Source of the DNA: Pseudomonas fluorescens
Lineage (GTDB): Bacteria; Pseudomonadota; Gammaproteobacteria; Pseudomonadales; Pseudomonadaceae
Direction: 5' to 3'
DNA: 64,000 nucleotides
NCBI RefSeq assembly: GCF_001648775.1
Contig: NZ_LVEJ01000036.1
Location: 1 to 64,000 of the forward strand
How positions within the stretch are numbered: position 1 is the stretch's first letter; every line of letters begins with the position of its first letter. The notes under the pieces were generated by a model, which saw nothing but the letters and a program-made list of their open reading frames with translations, did not search any database and had not been told where the DNA came from. Positions 1 to 7,801 of the stretch are shown piece by piece. A program made the position numbers and the translations under genes.

Positions 1-255
1 ATGTACTCAATCCAATTGTGGGAGCGAGCTTGCTCGCGAAGGCGGCCTGACAGCCGACCAATCTTCTGCCTGATGTACTCAATCCAATTGTGGGAGCGAG
101 CTTGCTCGCGAAGGCGGCCTGACAGCCGACCTGTTTTTTACAGATGTACTCAATCCAACTGTGGGAGCGAGCTTGCTCGCGAAGGCGGCCTGAGAGCCGA
201 CCTGTTTTTGCAGATGTACTCAATCCAGCTGTGAATGCGGCCTGAGAGCCGACCT
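1..255. repeat. Tandem array of REP-containing units
   Basis: Three units of about 70-72 bases start at 1, 73 and 144, and a fourth, degenerate unit starts at 214. Each begins ATGTACTCAATCCA and contains the palindromic REP core GTGGGAGCGAGCTTGCTCGC followed by GAAGGCGGCCTGA. The fourth unit has lost the palindrome. The frame reading through 1-234 is a by-product of the repeat and not a gene. The array may extend left of the window. From about 256 to 391 I see no gene or further repeat; this stretch leads into the Fic gene. Confidence 0.9.
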
Positions 256-391
256 GTTCGCGCTGACTATCCATAGCCCGCTCTGCCTCCGCCACTTCCT
301 ACATCTTTTTCAGAAACCTCCGATATTGAGCCTCGGTGTCTCGGATGCTGTACTCCAGCCTCTGCTTTCCAGCGTTCCCGAGTTTGTCTTG

Positions 392-1585
392 ATGAAAAAG
401 CCGCCAGCATTGAAAGGCAGAGCCGACCCGGTGTTCGACTTGTTGGTGCGCCCGCCGCACAAGCAACGGCTGGCGGATTATCTCGCGCTGCTCAAGCCGT
501 TCGATGATCAAGGGCGTTATCTGCCATTCGAGGCTTTGCGTTATCGCTGGCCGGTGGGGCTGGACGCCAAGTTGTGTTGGGCTTTGGTGAAGAAGGCACG
601 GGCTGTTCAGCGGGTCAATCTGCTGCCGCTGGGTGATCCGGTGCAGTGGGGCAAGTACGTGCTGACGCCGTTGGCGCAGCAGACCATTTCACTCGTGGAT
701 CGGCAGACGACCTCGGCCGCGCTGGATTACATGACCAGCCAGATCGGTGAGCGCGCACATTTCAGTTATCTGCTCAATGACTTGATCGAAGATGAAGCCA
801 TTGCCAGCAGTCAGCTGGAAGGCGCTGCGACGACCACGCGCGTGGCCAAGGACATGCTCAAGCATCAGCGTCAGCCGCGTACGCCGGACGAGCGGATGGT
901 CGTGGGTAATTACCGGATGATGAATTTCGCCTGGGAGAAACGCGATGAGCCTTTGAGCGTGGAGTTGATCGCTGCGATCCATCGGGTGGGCGTAACGGGA
1001 ATTGATGATGAGCAGTACTCCCCCGGTTTGTTCAGAACCAATGATGAAGTGGTCGTTCAGGACGGAGCGGGGAACACGGTGCACAAACCACCTCCCGTCG
1101 AGGGATTGCCCGCGCGCCTCGAGCGGCTGTCGGACTGGATCAATCGTGCCGATGGGCGGATTCAACAGGGCAATGACCTGCACCCTCTGATCAAGGCGAT
1201 CACGCTGCATTTTGCGTTGGGCTATGAACATCCTTTTCGTGACGGTAACGGCCGAGTCGCCAGGGCGTTGTTTTACTGGTTTATGTTCAAGAACGAGTTT
1301 TCGGCGTTTCGCTACATCGCGATCAGTCTGTTACTGCGTAATGCACCGGTGAAGTACGGACGTTCGTATTTGCATAGCGAAGCCGATGAGTTGGATCTGA
1401 CGTACTTCATCGAATTCCAGTGTTCGGTGATCTCGCGGGCGGTAGGCGGGTTTATCGATGTCTATCGCAAAAGCGCAGCGTATGCCGAAGATTTTGAGCG
1501 CTGGCTGATGAGTTCGGAATTTTTCAATCGGCTGACGAAAAAACAGCCTGCTGGCGATGACGATCTGGCAGGCAAAGTTGTTTAA
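392..1585 (+). CDS. Fic family protein (probable AMP-transferase)
   Basis: 397 residues. Fic proteins transfer AMP, or another nucleotide part, from a nucleoside triphosphate onto hydroxyl groups of target proteins. The catalytic motif is complete: HPFRDGNGRVAR with its histidine near residue 280. An inhibitory-helix motif, (S/T)xxxE(G/N), is visible as SSQLEG at residues 139-144, in the N-terminal half, which suggests a class II self-inhibited enzyme. The open frame extends upstream to a TTG at 326, but the ATG at 392 gives a more usual N terminus (MKKPPALKG); its ribosome site is weak, so the start is uncertain. No antitoxin-like partner gene lies beside it. The target is unknown. It sits alone between a REP array and a structured leader, typical of accessory DNA. 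Confidence 0.85.
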   Translation: MKKPPALKGRADPVFDLLVRPPHKQRLADYLALLKPFDDQGRYLPFEALRYRWPVGLDAKLCWALVKKARAVQRVNLLPLGDPVQWGKYVLTPLAQQTISLVDRQTTSAALDYMTSQIGERAHFSYLLNDLIEDEAIASSQLEGAATTTRVAKDMLKHQRQPRTPDERMVVGNYRMMNFAWEKRDEPLSVELIAAIHRVGVTGIDDEQYSPGLFRTNDEVVVQDGAGNTVHKPPPVEGLPARLERLSDWINRADGRIQQGNDLHPLIKAITLHFALGYEHPFRDGNGRVARALFYWFMFKNEFSAFRYIAISLLLRNAPVKYGRSYLHSEADELDLTYFIEFQCSVISRAVGGFIDVYRKSAAYAEDFERWLMSSEFFNRLTKKQPAGDDDLAGKVV

Positions 1586-1663
1586 CTGTGTTGCGAAAAC
1601 TCAGAACCTTCCCACAAGGTTTTCAGGTTGTCTGTCGGAAGCGCGATCTCTAGGCTAGGTCTG

Positions 1664-1681
1664 TCGCTGCAAATTCAGCGA
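1664..1681 (+). repeat. Small inverted repeat in DUF6124 upstream region
   Basis: TCGCTG and CAGCGA, separated by six bases, form a perfect six-base-pair hairpin about 50 bases before the predicted -10 box. It may be part of a repeated module associated with the leader downstream, or a regulator site. The interval 1586-1896 carries no protein gene; it holds this hairpin, a promoter and a structured leader. Confidence 0.45.
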
Positions 1682-1706
1682 TCGGGACTGCAAGCCCGTT
1701 GATAGT

Positions 1707-1736
1707 TTGTTAGGTGCTGAACAGCGCCCCTATAAT
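1707..1736 (+). promoter_or_regulatory. Sigma-70 promoter for the DUF6124 gene
   Basis: A consensus -10 box TATAAT lies at 1731-1736, with a -35-like TTGTTA at 1707-1712 and an 18-base spacer. Transcription would begin near 1743, giving a leader of about 150 bases that includes the folded element at 1767-1845. Confidence 0.6.
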
Positions 1737-1766
1737 CGTGGCGCTTTTTAGCGGCCATTGTTTTAT

Positions 1767-1845
1767 GGTGGCTGTGTGCGGGATACCTTCGGGTATGCCG
1801 AGGGCCTAACAACTCGGTCTTGCAGACCCGTACACAGCTGCCACC
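1767..1845 (+). ncRNA. Structured mRNA leader, predicted three-way junction
   Basis: An outer stem pairs 1767-1782 with 1827-1845, about 16 base pairs with one three-base bulge. Inside are two hairpins: 1783-1796, five pairs closed by a UUCG tetraloop, and 1798-1817, CCGAG with CTCGG. The element lies downstream of a TATAAT promoter and ends about 50 bases before the start codon at 1897, so it would be part of the mRNA leader. I recall similar leaders before small DUF6124/DUF3077 genes in other Pseudomonas, but cannot check this here. Its function is unknown. Confidence 0.55.
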
Positions 1846-1896
1846 CATCATCTGCAAGTGATGCTGGTAGCTCCACCCATAGTTAGGAGATCCACC

Positions 1897-2154
1897 ATGT
1901 TCAAACCCACCCCAAATCCCCCCAGACCCGTCAGCCACCCCAGCACAATTTTCACCGTCCTTCCCGAAGTCGATAGCGAAACATTACTGGCCCACGCCTG
2001 CGAAACCCTGGCTTCAGCCAACATCATGGCCATCGAACTGGCGTTCACCCTGAAAGGCCCCACGTGTAACCAGTTGCTGGGTATTCAGCAGATGATTTCC
2101 CTCGCTGAGTTGTCGGTGAATCGCGTTCTCGATCAAGTCGATCCGCAAAACTGA
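1897..2154 (+). CDS. Small DUF6124 (DUF3077-like) family protein
   Basis: 85 residues, no signal peptide or membrane segment. It starts with a proline-rich segment (FKPTPNPPRPV) and continues with a predicted helical stretch containing SETLLAHACETLASANIMA, typical of small Pseudomonas proteins in this family. No biochemical role is known to me. The ATG at 1897 is preceded by AGGAGA at 1885-1890 with a six-base spacer, better supported than the upstream GTG at 1858. The gene has its own promoter and structured leader and ends at a bidirectional terminator. Family assignment is from remembered sequence character, so moderate. Confidence 0.7.
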   Translation: MFKPTPNPPRPVSHPSTIFTVLPEVDSETLLAHACETLASANIMAIELAFTLKGPTCNQLLGIQQMISLAELSVNRVLDQVDPQN

Positions 2155-2162
2155 CGCCCACA

Positions 2163-2201
2163 AAAAAGCCCGCTGAACCGGTGAAGGTCAGCGGGCTTTT
2201 T
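2163..2201. terminator. Bidirectional intrinsic terminator
   Basis: AAAAAGCCCGCTGA and TCAGCGGGCTTTTT form a strong GC stem flanked by A and T runs on both sides. It can end the DUF6124 transcript from the left and the DUF4197 transcript from the right. Confidence 0.9.
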
Positions 2202-2214
2202 GTCGTTCAGGACA

Positions 2215-2904
2215 TTACAACGTGCCGAACACCTTCTTCGCCAGACTGGTCGCCGCAGCGGCCGGGTTCTGGCGGATGGTTTCTTCCTGTTTGCCGATCA
2301 TTTCGAACAGGCCATTGAGCGCTTGTTCGGTGACGTAGTTTTCGACATTGGCGCTCTTCGCATCAACAACGCCAAACGTCGCGGCCTGGCCGGCGAAGGC
2401 GTTGTATTTCTGCGCGACGCCAACTTTGTCGGTCGCTTGCTTGACGATTGGCAGGAACTTGGCGCGGATCTGTTCGCGGCTGGATTTGTCGAGGTATTGC
2501 GTGGCGGAATCCTGGCCGCCGCTGAGGATGCCTTTGGCGTCGGCGACGCTCATTTTTTTCACGGCGTCGACGAGGATTGGCTGGGCCTGAGTCACTGCGC
2601 TTTCTGCCGCTTTGTTCATCGCGGTTTCGAGTTCTTCAACCTGAGCGCCCATGCCGAAGGCTTTCATCTTGCTCGCGGCTTTGCCGAGTTTGCCCGGCAG
2701 TTCGATCTTCACCTCAGGGTTGTTGCTGAAGCCGCCGGGGGTGCCCAGTTGCTTGACGGCGATTTGTGCGCCTTGGGTCAGCGCGTCCTTGAGGCCGCCG
2801 GTGGCGTCTTTTTGCGACAGATCACTGAGCGACAGGGCCAGTGCGCTGGCGGAGATCATCAGGCCTGCACACAGACCGGCGAAGCGAAGGGTAGGGCGGA
2901 GCAT
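2215..2904 (-). CDS. DUF4197 family periplasmic protein
   Basis: 229 residues. The N terminus, MLRPTLRFAGLCAGLMISASALAL, reads as a Sec signal peptide cut near residue 23, so the protein is probably periplasmic. The rest is alanine- and lysine-rich and helical, and matches what I know of the DUF4197 family, whose function is unknown. The start at 2904 is chosen because AAGGAAG lies just upstream and because it begins the signal peptide; a longer frame would add 20 poorly fitting residues. It lies 40 bases after the lipoprotein gene on the same strand, so the two are likely co-transcribed. Confidence 0.8.
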   Translation of the reverse strand: MLRPTLRFAGLCAGLMISASALALSLSDLSQKDATGGLKDALTQGAQIAVKQLGTPGGFSNNPEVKIELPGKLGKAASKMKAFGMGAQVEELETAMNKAAESAVTQAQPILVDAVKKMSVADAKGILSGGQDSATQYLDKSSREQIRAKFLPIVKQATDKVGVAQKYNAFAGQAATFGVVDAKSANVENYVTEQALNGLFEMIGKQEETIRQNPAAAATSLAKKVFGTL

Positions 2905-2944
2905 GGCGGCTTCCTTGTTGCGGTAAAGGGTTGCGGACAATGAA

Positions 2945-3343
2945 TTAACGAACGGCGTCGACACGGATTTTCAGCGGCTGCGGGTCGTTGCCGTCGAGTT
3001 GCACGGCGTGGTTTTCGGTGGTGATGAACATCAGTTCGCCGTTGATTTCAATGCGCGCACTGACCGAGTAACGATGGCCTGGTTTGACCTGGGCCGGATC
3101 GTAACTCAAGTGGAAGGGCAGCGGCACCTGGCCTTTGACCGGGCCTTTTTGCTCGTCCAGTACGACGGCTGGCGCATCGGCGAGGGAAACGTCTTGCAGG
3201 CTCACGCTCAAGGTCGCGCTCGGTGGCAAAGCGATGCGTTGCAAGTAGAACACTTCACCGTCGAGGCCGACCTTGCCGGCAGGTGTGGTCGATTGGCAGG
3301 CGCTGAGCAGCGTGGCGGCGGCGAGCAGAGTCAGTTTTTTCAT
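2945..3343 (-). CDS. YbaY family lipoprotein
   Basis: 132 residues. A signal peptide ends in the lipobox LLSAC, giving a lipidated cysteine at residue 16. The mature part is a beta-rich domain (GKVGLDGEVFYLQRIALPP, then alternating strands) like the YbaY / type III secretion pilotin-like fold, which is associated with the outer membrane. GGAGAA precedes the ATG. It precedes the DUF4197 gene in a probable two-gene envelope operon. The precise role is not known. Confidence 0.8.
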   Translation of the reverse strand: MKKLTLLAAATLLSACQSTTPAGKVGLDGEVFYLQRIALPPSATLSVSLQDVSLADAPAVVLDEQKGPVKGQVPLPFHLSYDPAQVKPGHRYSVSARIEINGELMFITTENHAVQLDGNDPQPLKIRVDAVR

Positions 3344-3363
3344 CGGAAGTTCTCCTTTTCAAT

Positions 3364-3451
3364 GTGGGAGCGAGCTTGCTCGCGAAGGCGGTGTGTCAGT
3401 CGACTTTAACAGTGACTGAAGCAACGCCTTCGCGAGCAGGCTCGCTCCCAC
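3364..3451. repeat. REPIN (inverted pair of REP sequences)
   Basis: GTGGGAGCGAGCTTGCTCGCGAAGGCG at the left and its near inverse at the right, with a linker of about 35 bases, form the standard paired REP hairpin of the fluorescens group. It sits between the YbaY-like gene and the end of plsB. Confidence 0.9.
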
Positions 3452-3461
3452 AGGGTTTGCA

Positions 3462-5963
3462 TCAGGTCTCGGGTTGGGTGACGACCTGATCCGCAGCATC
3501 TTCACTGCGATGCAGCGCGACCTGACGGATCGACAAGCGAATCTCCGCCGGCAACACGCGTTTGGCCGCACCTTCGGCGAGGTCGCCGAGCAGTTCGTGA
3601 TAGCTCAGCTTGCCGGCCTCGTCGCGACGCAGCACGTCGAGGTCGAGCATGGTCTGGATGAAGTGGCGGAACAGGCTCTTGTCGAAGAACTCCGGGGCGT
3701 TGAGGCCGTGGAGGATCGACAGGCGCTGGGCCATGACCGTGCAGAGGTCTTCCAGTTCTTCGGCGCTGACGGTGTTCTGGCCGCTGTTGAGTAGCAAGGA
3801 TACGGTCATGTAGAAGCGCTGCAGAGTCTGCGCGATGCTCTTCGACAGCAAGGTCAGCAGCACGAAATGCCGCGAACTCGGCGCCGGACGCAGGTAGACG
3901 TCTTTCTCAAAACGCAGCAGGCCTTGCTCGACAAACGCTTCCAGCCACTGATCGACTACGCCGTCGAGTTCGTCCAGCGTCCAGCGAATGAACAACTCCG
4001 ACTGCAGGTACGGATACAGCGCGCGGGTGTAGCGCAGGATCTGTTCGCGGCTCATGCGCGAGGCGCTCTGGAAGAAGCTCGCCAGCAGCGCTGGCAGGGC
4101 GAAGATGTGCAAGACGTTGTTGCGGTAGTAGGTCATGAGGACGGCGTTCTGCTCGTCCAGATAAAGAATCTTGCCCAGCGCATCGTTCTGCTCGGCGAGC
4201 AGGTCCATGTCTTTCACGTGCTCGATCAGCGCGCGGCCATCGCCTTCCGGCAGCGTGGTGTGCGGCGAGTACGGGACTTTGCGCAGCAGTGCCAGATACA
4301 GATCCAGCACGCGGGCCATCGCACGATCGTCCAGCGCCAGACGCGTGGTCGACAGCAACGCCAGCGCCACCAGGTTGACCGGGTTGATCGCGGCGGCTTC
4401 GTTCAGGTGCTGCGCGACTTTTTCGCCGAGGCGGTTGGTGGTTTCGTTAAGCCACGTCGGTTTGTATTGCGGTCCGAGTTCTTGCTGGCGCCAGTCCGGC
4501 TGCTCGGCGTCGAGGAATTCCGCCAGTTTGATCGGCTCGCCGAAGTTGACGGCGACCTGACCGAAACGTTGCTTGAGCGCACCGATGACTTTGAAGATGT
4601 CGAAGATCGACTCTTTTTTCTTGCTCGCGCCGCGCAGTTCGCCGAGGTAGGTGCGCCCCTCCAGCACGCGTTCGTAACCGATGTACACCGGCACGAAGAC
4701 GATCGGCATGCGCGACGAACGCAGGAAACTGCGCATCGTGATCGCGAGCATGCCGGTTTTCGGTTGCAGCATGCGCCCGGTGCGCGAGCGGCCGCCCTCG
4801 ACGAAGTACTCGACCGGGAAACCTTTGGTGAACAGGGTGTGCAGGTATTCGTTGAACACTGAGGTGTACAGCGGATTGCCCTTGAACGTGCGACGCATGA
4901 AGAACGCGCCGCCACGGCGCAGCAGGCTGCCGATCACCGGCATGTTGAGGTTGATCCCGGCGGCGATGTGCGGTGGGGTCAGGCCGTTGCGGAACAGCAG
5001 GTACGAGAGCAGCAGGTAGTCGATGTGGCTGCGGTGGCACGGCACGTAGATCACTTCGTGACCCTGGGCGACCTTCTGCACGCCTTCGATGTGGTTGACC
5101 TTGATGCCGTCGTAGATCTTGTTCCAGAACCAGCTCAACACCACTTCAAGGAAGCGGATCGCGGTGTAGGTGTAGTCCGAGGCGATCTCGTTGCCGTAGC
5201 GCAGGGCCTGGGCCTTGGCTTTTTCCGGGGAGATGTTTTCGCGCTCGGCTTCGTCGAGGATCGCTTGTTTGACCAGTGGCTGGTTGAGCAAGCCTTTGAC
5301 CAGGTTACGACGGTGGGAAATGTCCGGGCCGATCACTGCTGCTTTGAGGTTGCGGAAGTGCACGCGCAGGATGCGCTGGGCCATGCGCACGGTGCGTTCG
5401 TGGCCCTTGTTGTGTTCGATCAATTCGCGCAGATGGATCGGCGCGGAGAACTGCACGCGGGTTTTACGGCCGAGGACGATGATGCTCAGCAGTCGGCGCA
5501 GACGTCCGGTAACGGCCCAGCTGTCGGCAAACAACAGCTTCCACGGACTGTTTTCGCTGTCCGGCGATTGGCCCCAGAACACGCTGACCGGGATGATCTG
5601 CGCGTCTTCAGCAGCGTTCTGCGTGAGGGCGCTGACCAGTCGGGTCAGGGTCGGTGGTGCGCCGCGTTTGTCTTGGCGACCGAGCCAGTCCGGATCCGGC
5701 GTCAGGTAGAAAAACGCCGCCGGTTCGATCAGCGATCCCACCGACACTGGTAGCACCGGACGCGGCAGGCCGGCCTTGGTGCACTCGGTATCGAGCACGG
5801 CCAGATCGGTCAGCGAAGGGTTTTGCAGGACGTAGAACACCGGACGACTGCGGTCGAGGTTGAGGGTGAACGACGACTGGTTGATCGTCTCCGAGCGAAC
5901 CCAGAGATACAACAGTCGGCGCAAGGTGCCAAACACAAGACGGCGGAACGGGGAACGGGTCAT
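3462..5963 (-). CDS. plsB: Glycerol-3-phosphate 1-O-acyltransferase
   Basis: 833 residues, the usual length. PlsB is an inner-membrane-associated enzyme that acylates position 1 of sn-glycerol 3-phosphate, the first step of phospholipid synthesis. The HX4D catalytic motif HRSHID starts near residue 310, close to the E. coli position, followed by the substrate-binding GGRSRTG and the later FVPVYIGYER. The frame stays open upstream to 6248, but family length and the N terminus MTRSPFRRLVFG support the ATG at 5963. It is divergent from the cold-shock gene; the two share 238 bases of upstream DNA. Confidence 0.97.
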   Translation of the reverse strand: MTRSPFRRLVFGTLRRLLYLWVRSETINQSSFTLNLDRSRPVFYVLQNPSLTDLAVLDTECTKAGLPRPVLPVSVGSLIEPAAFFYLTPDPDWLGRQDKRGAPPTLTRLVSALTQNAAEDAQIIPVSVFWGQSPDSENSPWKLLFADSWAVTGRLRRLLSIIVLGRKTRVQFSAPIHLRELIEHNKGHERTVRMAQRILRVHFRNLKAAVIGPDISHRRNLVKGLLNQPLVKQAILDEAERENISPEKAKAQALRYGNEIASDYTYTAIRFLEVVLSWFWNKIYDGIKVNHIEGVQKVAQGHEVIYVPCHRSHIDYLLLSYLLFRNGLTPPHIAAGINLNMPVIGSLLRRGGAFFMRRTFKGNPLYTSVFNEYLHTLFTKGFPVEYFVEGGRSRTGRMLQPKTGMLAITMRSFLRSSRMPIVFVPVYIGYERVLEGRTYLGELRGASKKKESIFDIFKVIGALKQRFGQVAVNFGEPIKLAEFLDAEQPDWRQQELGPQYKPTWLNETTNRLGEKVAQHLNEAAAINPVNLVALALLSTTRLALDDRAMARVLDLYLALLRKVPYSPHTTLPEGDGRALIEHVKDMDLLAEQNDALGKILYLDEQNAVLMTYYRNNVLHIFALPALLASFFQSASRMSREQILRYTRALYPYLQSELFIRWTLDELDGVVDQWLEAFVEQGLLRFEKDVYLRPAPSSRHFVLLTLLSKSIAQTLQRFYMTVSLLLNSGQNTVSAEELEDLCTVMAQRLSILHGLNAPEFFDKSLFRHFIQTMLDLDVLRRDEAGKLSYHELLGDLAEGAAKRVLPAEIRLSIRQVALHRSEDAADQVVTQPET

Positions 5964-6065
5964 ACGGCTTCTGCGTGAGTGAATAAAACCGAGCAGATGC
6001 TCGGGCGGTCGATAGTGTGCCGTATTGGACGAAAATCGGCAAAAAAGCGGCGAAGTAATCTCCTG

Positions 6066-6093
6066 TTGAGAGTTTTCGCGCCTGTCATATACT
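6066..6093 (+). promoter_or_regulatory. Sigma-70 promoter for the cold-shock gene
   Basis: TTGAGA at 6066-6071 and TATACT at 6088-6093 have a 16-base spacer. Transcription would start near 6100, leaving a leader of about 100 bases before the start codon at 6202, long enough to fold as in other cold-shock mRNAs. Confidence 0.6.
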
Positions 6094-6201
6094 CGGCGGT
6101 CTGTCGCCGGGGCCCTTTTATGGACGTCGGACGCAGGCTGACGTTCCGCAAAGGCTTTCCTGCGAAAAGCCTGTTCAATAATAAAAAAGGAGTATGAACA
6201 G

Positions 6202-6411
6202 ATGGCAACACGTGAAACCGGCAACGTGAAGTGGTTCAACGACGCCAAGGGCTACGGCTTTATCCAGCGCGAAGACGGGGTGGACGTGTTCGTGCACTAC
6301 CGCGCGATCCGCGGCGAAGGGCATCGGTCGCTGACCGAAGGCCAGCAGGTTGAATACGCAGTGATTACGGGCGAGAAGGGTTTGCAGGCTGAGGATGTTG
6401 TAGGCCTGTAA
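6202..6411 (+). CDS. Cold-shock domain protein (CspA family)
   Basis: 69 residues, a single OB-fold cold-shock domain that binds single-stranded RNA or DNA. The RNP1 motif KGYGFI and RNP2 motif VFVHY are both present. The family's common alanine-leucine segment after RNP2 is changed to YRAIRGEGHRSL, so this is a divergent paralogue, like the compact Csp proteins found beside plsB in pseudomonads. The start is preceded by AAAAAAGGAG. Whether it is cold-induced cannot be told from sequence alone. Confidence 0.92.
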   Translation: MATRETGNVKWFNDAKGYGFIQREDGVDVFVHYRAIRGEGHRSLTEGQQVEYAVITGEKGLQAEDVVGL

Positions 6412-6427
6412 GTCGCTGAAAACCACT

Positions 6428-6515
6428 GTGGGAGCGAGCCTGCTCGCGAATGCATAGTGTCAGTCGATATGAATGGTGACTGATACACCGCATTCGCGAG
6501 CAGGCTCGCTCCCAC
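6428..6515. repeat. REPIN
   Basis: Two inverted REP cores (GTGGGAGCGAGCCTGCTCGCGAATGC and its inverse) separated by a short linker. It lies between the convergent ends of the cold-shock gene and the hypothetical gene at 6539. Confidence 0.9.
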
Positions 6516-6538
6516 ATTTGTATCCGCGTTGCTTGTTG

Positions 6539-6916
6539 TTACGCGGTTTTCCAGGTGATTTCTTCTTCACCGTCAGCGCTGATGCGCATCCAGCGATCTG
6601 CCGTCTCCTCACCTTCTTCTTCAACCCACGTCCCCGGCGCGCAACGCACTTCCACGTTCAGCGCGGCAAAGGCTGCGCGGGCGCAAGCAATGTCGTCATC
6701 CCACGGCGTCTGGTCGCTTTCCAGGTACAGGCTGTTCCATTTGCCGACGGCTTTCGGCAGCCAGGTCACCGGCACGTTGCCGGCCTTGCACTTGTAGGTC
6801 TGGCCTTTCTGTACCCAGTCGCTGCACGGGCCCAGTGCTTCGCCCAGCCAGGCTGAAATGGCCTTGTGGTCGACGTCGGCGTCTTTCAGGTAAATCTCGA
6901 TGTCCGGTTGGCGCAT
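6539..6916 (-). CDS. Conserved acidic protein of unknown function
   Basis: 125 residues, no signal peptide or membrane segment. The sequence is acidic and tryptophan-rich (HKAISAWLGEALGPC, VTWLPKAVGKWNSLYLESD, then TWVEEEGEE). I do not recognise a domain. The ATG at 6916 starts MRQPDIEIYLKDADV; the longer frame upstream has no family-like character. It lies 75 bases after rlmA on the same strand, so it may be the last gene of a dapE-rlmA unit. Confidence 0.75.
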   Translation of the reverse strand: MRQPDIEIYLKDADVDHKAISAWLGEALGPCSDWVQKGQTYKCKAGNVPVTWLPKAVGKWNSLYLESDQTPWDDDIACARAAFAALNVEVRCAPGTWVEEEGEETADRWMRISADGEEEITWKTA

Positions 6917-6991
6917 GGATGTCCTCACTGCGGGTCTGAAAAATCCATTCGCGGATTTAGCCGGCCCCGGGCGTTTGCCCGGAACCAAAAG

Positions 6992-7801
6992 TTATTGAAG
7001 AACGAAATAATCGTAGCGCATCGACACGGTGGTCTCGAACGGCTCGGCCTGTTCGATTACCGCCGCGCGACGCTCGGCACTGGCGCGCCAGCCGTGGGGC
7101 GTCATCGCCAACAGGTTGGCGCGATCCTCGGGCTTGTCCAGCGTCAGTTTGAATTCCAGGGTTTCACTGTGCGCCAGCGCCATGCCTTGCGGCACCAGGG
7201 CCAAATGCTTGTCGTCGGTGTATTCGCGCACTTCGTCGTACAGGCGCTCGCGCAGTTCCATCAGGTGGCCGCTGGTCGGGCCGACTTTCATCAGGCCGCC
7301 GCCAACGCTGAGTAGACGCTTGGCTTCTTCCCAATCCAGCGGGCTGAAAACGCTGGCGAGAAACTGACAACTGCCCGACGCCAACGGCACGCGAGCCATG
7401 CTGGCGATCAACCAGCTAATCGCCGGATTGCGTTTGCAGGCGCGTTTGACCGCTTCGCGGGAGATGTCCAGCGCGTAGCCATCAGCGTTCGGCAAGGCCT
7501 CGGCAATTTGCGCGGTGTAGTAACCCTCGCCACAACCGATATCGACCCAACGATCCGGCGCGTAACTCGCCGCCAGTTCGGCCAGACGCTTGGCCACCGG
7601 CGCGTAATGCCCGGCGTTCAAGAAGTCACGGCGCGCTTCGACCATGGCCTGGTTATCGCCAGGGTCGCGGCTGTTCTTGTGCTGCACCGGCAGCAGGTTC
7701 AGATAACCCTGGCGCGCACGGTCGAAGCGGTGGCCGGCGGGGCAGACCACGCCGTTGTCCACCGCATTCAGCGGTTCATTGCAAATGGGGCAAGCAAGCA
7801 T
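6992..7801 (-). CDS. rlmA: 23S rRNA guanine-N1 methyltransferase, RlmA type
   Basis: 269 residues. RlmA methylates N1 of a guanine (G745 in E. coli) in 23S rRNA helix 35. A zinc-binding segment opens the protein, with CPIC near residues 4-7 and a second ligand pair in VCPAGHRF. A Rossmann methyltransferase domain follows, with the S-adenosylmethionine motif WVDIGCGEGYYTAQIAEAL. The ATG overlaps the dapE stop by one base, so translation is probably coupled to dapE. The exact position methylated in this organism is inferred from the family. Confidence 0.9.
   Translation of the reverse strand: MLACPICNEPLNAVDNGVVCPAGHRFDRARQGYLNLLPVQHKNSRDPGDNQAMVEARRDFLNAGHYAPVAKRLAELAASYAPDRWVDIGCGEGYYTAQIAEALPNADGYALDISREAVKRACKRNPAISWLIASMARVPLASGSCQFLASVFSPLDWEEAKRLLSVGGGLMKVGPTSGHLMELRERLYDEVREYTDDKHLALVPQGMALAHSETLEFKLTLDKPEDRANLLAMTPHGWRASAERRAAVIEQAEPFETTVSMRYDYFVLQ

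Noticed and set aside
1..234. 77-residue open frame at the left end
   Set aside because: It is a translation of the tandem REP units (repeating MYSIQLWERACSRRR) and has no independent support.
1..255. CRISPR-like array
   Set aside because: Spaced repeats were considered, but the units are tandem, the intervening bases are nearly the same in each unit, and the core is a REP palindrome with no cas gene nearby.
2200..2943. 247-residue plus-strand frame opposite the DUF4197 gene
   Set aside because: It starts in the bidirectional terminator and lacks a signal; the minus-strand gene has a signal peptide and a good ribosome site.
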